A DNA stretch of 11,737 bases from Hymenobacter sp. (GTDB lineage: Bacteria > Bacteroidota > Bacteroidia > Cytophagales > Hymenobacteraceae): contig JANYFQ010000146.1 in NCBI GenBank assembly GCA_025362615.1, positions 1 to 11,737 on the forward strand. Direction: 5' to 3'. Every line of letters starts with the position of its first letter. Positions within the stretch are counted from its first letter, which is position 1. Shown piece by piece: positions 7,103-11,737 of the stretch. The translations under genes were made by a program, and so were the position numbers. Below the pieces are notes generated by a model that was given only the letters and a program-made list of their open reading frames with translations, was not told where the DNA came from and did no database searches.

Positions 7103-7205
7103 AATGAGTGAATGAGTGAATGAGCGAGTGAGTGAATTATTAGTTGGCAGTGCGTCCCCTGGCGTCACCAGGCTAACAATTCACTCACTTGCTCATTCAC
7201 TCATT
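7103..7205. repeat. 28-bp inverted repeat built of GAGTGAAT units
   Basis: The left arm (7111-7138) pairs with the right arm (7178-7205) over 28 positions, with one mismatch that is a G-U pair in RNA. The arms are made of near-tandem GAGTGAAT/GAGTGAGT units, and one extra unit precedes the left arm at 7103-7110. The 39-nt loop contains a small hairpin, CCTGG-CGTCA-CCAGG, at 7158-7172. The element begins 10 nt after the dus stop and ends 13 nt before the ATG of the kinase, so it fills the gap. It could attenuate or separate transcription of the two genes. No promoter is visible in the remaining bases. Confidence 0.75.
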
Positions 7206-7218
7206 GAAACCCACCCCC

Positions 7219-8424
7219 ATGCTCCCCATCTACAACCAAAAATCGCGCATTAAGCTCGTGGTGGCGGCCCTGGCGCTGCTCATTGCGGCGGCTACGCTGG
7301 TGTACACCAATGTGTTGGTTCGGCGGGTATCGGAGCGCGAGCAGCAGCAAATCCGGCTCTACGCCAGGGCGCAGGCGTTCATCATCAACACCGAGGTAAA
7401 CTCAAATACCAATTTCGTCTTCGAGGAAATCATCAACGCCAACACCACCATTCCCATCATTCTCACCGATGGGGACAACGTGCTGGGAGCCAAAAACATG
7501 GGCTTGCCGCCCCACCTGCCCGCCGCCGATTCGGTGCGCCGCATGAAGGCCGAACTGACGCTGATGAAGCAGGAACACGCGCCGATTGTGGTGACGCTGG
7601 GCGCGGGCTACAAAAACTACATTTATTACCGCGATTCGCAGTTGCTGCGGCAGTTACGTACCTATCCGCTGGTGCAGTTAGGGGTAGTGGCGGCGCTGGC
7701 GCTCTTGGCGTACTTCGCGTTCAGCTACTCGCGGCGGGCCGAGCAAAACCGCGTGTGGGTGGGCCTGGCCAAAGAAACGGCCCACCAACTGGGCACGCCC
7801 CTGAGCAGCCTCGTGGGCTGGCAGGAGTACCTGCGGGCCTCCGACCGCTTCCGCGAAGAGCCCATTGTGGAGGAGCTGGGCAAGGACATTCGCCGCCTCG
7901 AAATCATCACCGAGCGCTTCAGCAATATCGGCTCGAACCCGGTGCTCAACGACGAAAACCTGCTCCTCACCACCCGCAACGCCATTGCCTACCTCGAAAG
8001 CCGGGTGAGCAAAAAGGTGAAATTCAGCATCGAAACCGACTTACCCACCGACACGCCCGCCCGCCTCAACGTGCCGCTGTTTGACTGGGTGATTGAAAAT
8101 ATCTGCAAAAACGCCGTCGATGCCATGCAGGGGCGGGGTTCCATCACGCTGCATTTGCGGCGGGTGCGGGTGCGGCGCTCCTGGCTCACGCGCCGTGCAA
8201 CGGGCCCGCAACTCGCCATCGACATCACCGACACGGGCAGCGGCATCGCCAAAAACAAGCTCGAAAGCGTGTTCCTGCCCGGCTTCACCACCAAAAAGCG
8301 CGGCTGGGGCCTGGGCCTGGCACTGGCCCGCCGCATCATCCAAAACTACCACGGCGGCAAGCTCTTCATCAAGTGGAGCGAGCTGGGCCGCGGGACGACG
8401 TTTCGACTGGTGCTGAACCAGTGA
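7219..8424 (+). CDS. Membrane sensor histidine kinase with AHQLGTP H-box
   Basis: The 401-residue protein has a membrane segment at 11-34, an extracytoplasmic domain of about 115 residues (35-150), a second membrane segment at 151-169 and a cytoplasmic kinase. The H-box is AKETAHQLGTPLSSL with His189. This H-box type is common in Bacteroidota kinases and lacks the usual acidic residue after the histidine. The ATPase motifs are ENICKNAVDAM (293-303), DTGSGI (338-343), FTTKKRGWGLGLALA (356-370) and a final GTTFRL. A basic insertion (RRVRVRRSWLTRR, 314-326) lies before the G1 box. The ATG at 7219 is chosen because it directly precedes MLPIYNQKSRIK and the first membrane segment; a TTG at 7189 lies inside the repeat. 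The periplasmic domain is not recognised and no partner regulator is nearby. Confidence 0.92.
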   Translation: MLPIYNQKSRIKLVVAALALLIAAATLVYTNVLVRRVSEREQQQIRLYARAQAFIINTEVNSNTNFVFEEIINANTTIPIILTDGDNVLGAKNMGLPPHLPAADSVRRMKAELTLMKQEHAPIVVTLGAGYKNYIYYRDSQLLRQLRTYPLVQLGVVAALALLAYFAFSYSRRAEQNRVWVGLAKETAHQLGTPLSSLVGWQEYLRASDRFREEPIVEELGKDIRRLEIITERFSNIGSNPVLNDENLLLTTRNAIAYLESRVSKKVKFSIETDLPTDTPARLNVPLFDWVIENICKNAVDAMQGRGSITLHLRRVRVRRSWLTRRATGPQLAIDITDTGSGIAKNKLESVFLPGFTTKKRGWGLGLALARRIIQNYHGGKLFIKWSELGRGTTFRLVLNQ

Positions 8425-8425
8425 C

Positions 8426-8473
8426 GTGAGAACGAGTACCGCGAAGCAGGAGCTTCGCGGTACTCGTTCTCAC
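8426..8473. terminator. Perfect 22-bp hairpin, likely bidirectional terminator
   Basis: Bases 8426-8447 and 8452-8473 are perfect reverse complements with the 4-nt loop AGGA. The hairpin starts 1 nt after the TGA of the kinase and overlaps the TGA of the convergent lipoprotein gene at 8470-8472. One structure therefore serves the 3' ends of both genes. No long T-tract follows. The inner part of the stem, ACCGCGAAGC/GCTTCGCGGT, is the core of the palindromes at 8-112. Confidence 0.8.
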
Positions 8474-9528
8474 CGATTTGTTATTTCCACATACGCATTG
8501 CCTGTCACAGGTTTACCATTGTGCGTGCCCGTCACGCGGCACATTCCTTCCCAGTAATACAGGCGGAAGAATTTGAAGATGCGCAGGCCCAGTTCCTGGT
8601 TCGGCACGAGGGGCGTGACGGTCAGGTCGTAGCCTTGCGCGGGCACCGTAACGTGCCAGGTGGCGGGATATTTGCGGCCCGATTGAAGGCTAACGAAATA
8701 GGAAGTAGCTTCGAGCTTGAAGTCGGTTTCGGCCAGGTGCAGGGCCAGGCCAGCGGCATCGTTGTGGGTGCCGCCGCCGATTTGCTGGCCCGTGCTGCGG
8801 TCGTGTACGGCGTAGAGCATCAGGTCGGTGCGAGGCTCGTCGAGTTGGATGCTGAGCCAGTCCCAGGCCACGTTTTTCTTGTTCACGCCGCCGCAGTTCC
8901 ACTGGCGGTCGTACCATAATTCGCCCGTCACCTGGTGGGTTTTGCCGGCTATTTCGACGGTGCCCGTGGTGGCGAGGCGCGGGTAGCTGTAGTAGCCGGC
9001 TTTGGCCACGGGGCCGTATTGCTCGTAGCCCGTGCCGTTGCCGTGCAGCAGCAGGGGCTTGGTGGGGCTGGTGCTGAGGCTGATGGCGTAGCCGACGGGC
9101 TTGCTCATGCGGGCGGCGAGGCGGTAGCGGCCTTCCTGCCCGGCAAAGGTCCAGGTCTGGGCTTTTTTAGTTTCGGCAAGGGCCAGCGGCAGGGCAGGGG
9201 CGAGGGGCGCGGCGAGCTTGCCGAGGTCATAATCGTAGGTGAATTGCTGGGCCGCCGGGTCGGTGAGGGCGAAATGCACCATCTGGTAATCCTGCCGCCC
9301 GTCGGGGTTGAAGTGAAAGAACACGTACTCCACGCCAAACTTCTCGCCGCTGCGCACGTCGGTGAGGTGGCCGGTGACGTACCACCACTCCAGCGAGTTT
9401 TTGGGGTGCGGCGCTTCTTCCTGCGGCAGCACGGCGGTGGGGTTGAAAACGTCGTTCTTGGTAGTGGGCTTGAACGGCAGGCAAGCCGTGGCAAGCAGTA
9501 AAAGCAGCGCGGGCAACAGGTGTTTCAT
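8470..9528 (-). CDS. Lipocalin-like AttH/CrtC-family lipoprotein
   Basis: The 352-residue protein has a lipoprotein signal peptide, MKHLLPALLLLLATAC, with the lipidated Cys at residue 16, so it should be anchored in the cell envelope. The rest matches the AttH/CrtC-N fold, two lipocalin-like beta-barrel halves. Visible landmarks are EWWYVTGHL (47-55), GVEYVFFHF (65-73), GELWYDRQW (202-210), WDWLSIQLD (222-230) and the closing YYWEG...GTHNGKPVTGNAYVE. Relatives include carotenoid 1,2-hydratase and the AttH subunit encoded with AttEFG ABC transporters, but many members are uncharacterised. No carotenoid or ABC transporter genes lie nearby, so a hydratase role cannot be claimed. The stop codon lies within the hairpin shared with the upstream kinase. 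The gene may be co-transcribed with the gene ending at 9610, which is 81 nt upstream on the same strand. Confidence 0.86.
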   Translation of the reverse strand: MKHLLPALLLLLATACLPFKPTTKNDVFNPTAVLPQEEAPHPKNSLEWWYVTGHLTDVRSGEKFGVEYVFFHFNPDGRQDYQMVHFALTDPAAQQFTYDYDLGKLAAPLAPALPLALAETKKAQTWTFAGQEGRYRLAARMSKPVGYAISLSTSPTKPLLLHGNGTGYEQYGPVAKAGYYSYPRLATTGTVEIAGKTHQVTGELWYDRQWNCGGVNKKNVAWDWLSIQLDEPRTDLMLYAVHDRSTGQQIGGGTHNDAAGLALHLAETDFKLEATSYFVSLQSGRKYPATWHVTVPAQGYDLTVTPLVPNQELGLRIFKFFRLYYWEGMCRVTGTHNGKPVTGNAYVEITNR

Positions 9529-9563
9529 CGGCCCGAAAAGGACGTTTGGGCCGAAAAGGTTTG
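9529..9563. repeat. Short direct repeat upstream of the lipoprotein start
   Basis: CGGCCCGAAAAGGACGTTTG (9529-9548) is followed by the related GGCCGAAAAGGTTTG (9549-9563) and a partial third GGCCGAA. On the minus strand the repeats lie immediately before the ATG of the lipoprotein gene, so they form the leader of its mRNA. They may be a regulator-binding or translation-control site, or simply slippage products. Confidence 0.4.
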
Positions 9564-9609
9564 GCCGAATTACGCCGCACCTAAAGGGTCGGCAGCGGCG
9601 GCGTAAACT

Positions 9610-10347
9610 TTAGGGCGTGAGGACTTTCGGGGGAAACGGGTACGCATCGGACAAGCCATGTCGCTGTAAATAAGGGGTGATATACGGGTGCCTGGTTTCG
9701 TTTTCCAGCAGCTTCAGCTGACCCAACCTCAAGGGCGGCCGCCGCAGCAGCACCGTTGCGCCGGTGGCCGCCTCAAAATAGCGCGGAATGTACGGCATCG
9801 CGTAATCCGCTGCCGAATCATGCGCGGCGGCCAGCGTCGGCATGGCCGCAATCAAGCGGCGGTTTTGCAGGTGCCGGGGCAAGCGCAATGAAAACTGCCC
9901 ATCCGCATCGGTAAAGGTTTGGCACAGCGTATCAGCCTCGCTGATAATGAGCGCCCCTACCAATGGCTGCCCAGAGTCAGCATCGAGCACCCGCCCGTGC
10001 AGCAAGGCGCCGCCGACTACCGTTGGCGGCACCGCTGGCGGCGTTTTATCCGGTGTGCAGTGGGTGAGCGTGAGCACGGCCACGATTGAAAGCGCCACCC
10101 AGGGCGTAGCCGGCCACGTAAGCAGCCGCCGCGGGTACAAAGGCTGCACCTGCGCCGGCCGGAAGCGCCCGCACGTCGTTTCCCGGCCCGGTTGCGCCAG
10201 AAATTCTAAAATTTCTGCCGATGATTTCTGACTAAAGTCCACCACCGTTTTCTGGCAGGCTGTGCAGTGGCGGCCCTGGCCGGTGGGCATCATGGCGGCC
10301 CACGCCTCGTGGCAGGGCTTGGGGATGGAAATACGGGGCTGCGGCAT
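9610..10347 (-). CDS. Cys-motif membrane protein with carboxypeptidase-regulatory-like domain
   Basis: The 245-residue protein has three parts. Residues 8-65 carry a Cys cluster, PCHEAW (C12, H13), GRHCTACQKTVVDFS (C28, C31) and TCGRF (C59), a pattern widespread in Bacteroidota that may bind zinc. A single membrane segment lies at about 82-97, ending in a Cys (THC97). Residues 114-160 resemble a carboxypeptidase-regulatory-like beta-sandwich (LLHGRVLDADSGQPLVGA, then TDADGQFSLRLP). The topology suggests the Cys part in the cytoplasm and the sandwich outside. C97 could suggest lipidation, but it lies too far from the N-terminus for a normal lipobox. The function is unknown. A similar protein lies at 10849-11559, across the small aspartic protease gene. 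The ATG at 10347 lies directly after a good Bacteroidota -7 box. Confidence 0.78.
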   Translation of the reverse strand: MPQPRISIPKPCHEAWAAMMPTGQGRHCTACQKTVVDFSQKSSAEILEFLAQPGRETTCGRFRPAQVQPLYPRRLLTWPATPWVALSIVAVLTLTHCTPDKTPPAVPPTVVGGALLHGRVLDADSGQPLVGALIISEADTLCQTFTDADGQFSLRLPRHLQNRRLIAAMPTLAAAHDSAADYAMPYIPRYFEAATGATVLLRRPPLRLGQLKLLENETRHPYITPYLQRHGLSDAYPFPPKVLTP

Positions 10348-10351
10348 GACT

Positions 10352-10385
10352 CAAAAGTAACTTGCGACGCTGACAAGCGACGCAA
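10352..10385 (-). promoter_or_regulatory. Bacteroidota-type promoter of the Cys-motif gene
   Basis: On the minus strand TACTTTTG (10359 to 10352) matches the -7 consensus TAnnTTTG exactly. A TTG at 10385-10383 lies 23 nt upstream, within the 17-23 nt spacing described for this phylum. Only four bases separate the box from the ATG at 10347, so transcription should start about at the start codon and the mRNA would be nearly leaderless. A second start further downstream cannot be excluded. Confidence 0.55.
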
Positions 10386-10428
10386 CATTTTGCTGTGTAA
10401 CTTTACGCAAACGCTCACGGCCTACGTC

Positions 10429-10806
10429 ATGTCCATCATCAAAAGCCCTCTGCTTTTCGTCGGCTCCCTCGGCGAAAAACACCTCTACGCCCTCTACGAC
10501 AGCGGGGCCAACCTCTCCTGCATAAACCCCGAATACCTCGAAGACCTCGAGACGCCCGTTTCGCTGGGCCGGGTGCGCCGCGTGGCCACCGCCGCTGAGG
10601 GCCATTACATCGAAATTTCGCAGTGCGTCCGCCTCGATTTTTACATGGACGACGTGCTCCTCAGCGACGAATTCCTGGTCATTCCGGGCTTAAGCGAAGA
10701 AGCCATCATCGGGGCGGCCACCATGCAGAAATGGCGCATCAAGCTCGATTTCGAACACGATGTGGCCACCGTGGACCCCAAGGTGGCCAAAATGCAGCTT
10801 ATCTGA
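10429..10806 (+). CDS. Retropepsin-like aspartic protease, single domain
   Basis: The 125-residue protein has the retropepsin landmarks. These are a hydrophobic strand leading to D24-S-G-A (ALYDSGANLSCI, 21-32), a middle flap-like region, and the second hydrophobic-hydrophobic-Gly motif IIGAATMQKWRIKLDF (93-108). Proteases of this fold work as dimers with one Asp from each chain. There is no signal peptide or membrane segment, so it should be cytoplasmic. The ATG at 10429 is chosen because the protein then begins MSIIKSPLLFVGSLG; the frame is open upstream to 10267, but that part overlaps the divergent gene and reads as non-coding. TAACTTTA at 10398-10405 is a possible degenerate -7 box. No phage, retroelement or integrase is seen, so this is a chromosomal family member. 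Proteolytic activity is inferred from the motif and the substrate is unknown. Confidence 0.82.
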   Translation: MSIIKSPLLFVGSLGEKHLYALYDSGANLSCINPEYLEDLETPVSLGRVRRVATAAEGHYIEISQCVRLDFYMDDVLLSDEFLVIPGLSEEAIIGAATMQKWRIKLDFEHDVATVDPKVAKMQLI

Positions 10807-10848
10807 CCAAGCCGGGTGCGGTGGCTTCCTTGTGACTGCTTGCTCGCC

Positions 10849-11559
10849 CTACTTCGGCGGTTCCTGCAAGGGCGCGGGTTGCGCCATCCTGCCCATGATG
10901 TTGCCTCGGTTGGGCACCGAAGTCAAGCGTATCACCAGCGGTTTGCGCTGGCGGCGCACGGCTACCGTCAGCACTTTGGGCTTGAAGGCGAAGGGCGAGC
11001 CGCTGACGTGCAGCGCCAGCTTGCCGGTGCGCAGCAGGGGCCAGTCGGCGGGCATATCGAGCACGAAACGGCCTTGCTCGTCGGTTTCGGTGCCGTAGTT
11101 GGTGTTGTTTAGGCTGATGCGGGCACCGGCCACGGGTGTGGTGGTGCTACCGTCGAACACCTGGCCTGTGAGGCGAATGCGGCCCGTGGCATCGGCCGAG
11201 GCCACTACCTCGAAGCTCATGGCGGCTACTGGGCTGATTGTCAGTACGGGGCGAGCCAATAGCGCGGGCAGACTGAGGCCAGCCGCCAGGGCGCGGCCCC
11301 AGCGTGCCCAGTTGGGCAGCGGCCGGGCGGCAGGCGGGGCCATTAGCGCGGGCCGGGCGGGTGCAGAGGCCTGCGCAGCCGTCAGCAGCCCGCACACGGG
11401 GCGGGCGGCGTGGCGCAGGTAGTGCAGGATTTGGTCGGAAGTAGCCGCCGAAAAATCGACCACCTCGGTGGCGCAGGCGGCGCAGTAGCGGCCGGCGGCG
11501 GTGGGTGTCATGGCGGCCCAGGGCTGCTGGCAAGGCTGGGGGATGTGGGGTTCTGACAT
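10849..11559 (-). CDS. Cys-motif protein with regulatory-like domain, paralogue of the 9610-10347 product
   Basis: The 236-residue protein starts with the same Cys pattern as its neighbour: PCQQPWAAMTPT (C10), GRYCAACATEVVDFS (C26, C29) and VCG (C56). A moderately hydrophobic stretch at about 88-116 is the likely membrane anchor. Residues 128-175 carry the regulatory-like sandwich (LTGQVFDGSTTTPVAGA, then TDEQGRFVLDMP), followed by a basic strand-rich region and a Pro-rich tail. Compared with its paralogue it lacks the His after the first Cys. The linker at 64-85 is Ala/Pro-rich. The two genes are on the same strand with the aspartic protease between them in the opposite orientation, and the stops at 10806 and 10849 face each other. 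The function is unknown. Confidence 0.78.
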   Translation of the reverse strand: MSEPHIPQPCQQPWAAMTPTAAGRYCAACATEVVDFSAATSDQILHYLRHAARPVCGLLTAAQASAPARPALMAPPAARPLPNWARWGRALAAGLSLPALLARPVLTISPVAAMSFEVVASADATGRIRLTGQVFDGSTTTPVAGARISLNNTNYGTETDEQGRFVLDMPADWPLLRTGKLALHVSGSPFAFKPKVLTVAVRRQRKPLVIRLTSVPNRGNIMGRMAQPAPLQEPPK

Positions 11560-11564
11560 GAGGG

Positions 11565-11596
11565 TGAAGTTAGGGGTTTTTTGGGGTTGCTGGCAA
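11565..11596 (-). promoter_or_regulatory. Candidate promoter of the second Cys-motif gene
   Basis: On the minus strand TTG (11596-11594), a 21-nt spacer and TAACTTCA (11572-11565) fit the Bacteroidota layout, although the -7 box departs from TAnnTTTG at two positions. The box ends 5 nt before the ATG at 11559, the same nearly leaderless geometry as the paralogous gene at 10347. Confidence 0.4.
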
Positions 11597-11672
11597 GGCG
11601 AATAGCGCTGCTACTCCCCCGGAACAGGCCGCTCGCAACGTAATTACTGCTGTTACGCAGTGGCCGCAGTTG

Positions 11673-11720
11673 GCGCGGGCCTCGTGGCCCGTGCCGCCTA
11701 CTCGCGGGCCTCTGGCCCGC
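11673..11720. repeat. Two GCGGGCC hairpins in a row
   Basis: GCGCGGGCC-TCGT-GGCCCGTGC (11673-11694) and GCGGGCC-TCT-GGCCCGC (11704-11720) are two similar hairpins 9 nt apart. The first has one G-U type mismatch. They lie in the last 178 bases of the window, which contain no credible gene. They resemble the other palindromic intergenic repeats in form but not in sequence, and may be the 3' end structure of a gene beyond the window. Confidence 0.6.
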
Positions 11721-11737
11721 ACCCCAGGCCAAAATCG

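Noticed and set aside
8470..9528. Carotenoid 1,2-hydratase function for the lipocalin-like protein
   Set aside because: The fold family fits, but no carotenoid genes are nearby and many members of the family have other or unknown roles.
11508..11732. 74-residue minus-strand frame at the window edge
   Set aside because: It overlaps the start of the gene at 11559 and runs through the twin hairpins; its composition does not look coding.
1..11737. tRNA, rRNA, insertion sequence or prophage
   Set aside because: No cloverleaf, rRNA-like stretch, transposase, integrase or phage structural gene was recognised on either strand.

Overview
The window looks like a chromosomal segment of a high-GC member of the Bacteroidota, most likely Hymenobacter or a close relative (order Cytophagales). 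The evidence is the very GC-rich coding sequence, starts without clear Shine-Dalgarno sites, promoter boxes of the Bacteroidota type (TAnnTTTG), and protein types typical of that phylum: a TPR-sensor histidine kinase, a kinase with an AKETAHQLGTPLSSL H-box, and Cys-motif proteins fused to carboxypeptidase-regulatory-like domains. The genus is an inference; no rRNA or other marker is present.

Layout. 1-138: short palindromic repeats. 139-1554 (-): polytopic membrane protein, possibly GT-C/DUF6427-like. 1686-3737 (+): TPR sensor histidine kinase. 3824-4798 (-): phosphatidate cytidylyltransferase CdsA, convergent with the kinase. 4906-5847 (-): CPBP intramembrane protease. 6103-7092 (+): tRNA-dihydrouridine synthase (DusB type), divergent from the protease. 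7219-8424 (+): a second membrane histidine kinase. 8470-9528 (-): AttH/CrtC-type lipocalin-like lipoprotein. 9610-10347 (-): Cys-motif protein with one membrane segment and a regulatory-like domain. 10429-10806 (+): small retropepsin-like aspartic protease. 10849-11559 (-): a paralogue of the 9610-10347 protein. 11560-11737: non-coding, with two hairpins.

Most genes are ordinary membrane, envelope and housekeeping functions: phospholipid synthesis, tRNA modification, signal sensing and an envelope lipoprotein. They do not form one obvious pathway. Neither kinase has a response regulator in the window. The most suggestive local group is the last three genes, where a retropepsin-like protease lies between two paralogous Cys-motif proteins. 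That they form a functional unit is only a hypothesis.

The other notable property is between the genes. Most of the intergenic gaps hold an inverted repeat, and these differ in sequence from gap to gap: CCGCGAAGCGG palindromes, GCGGGTTTTCAACCCGC pairs, CACAGAGTT arms, GATnnnACG arms, GAGTGAAT arms, a perfect 22-bp hairpin and GCGGGCC hairpins. One such element runs into the start codon of the dus gene. CdsA also has a visibly AT-richer central block.
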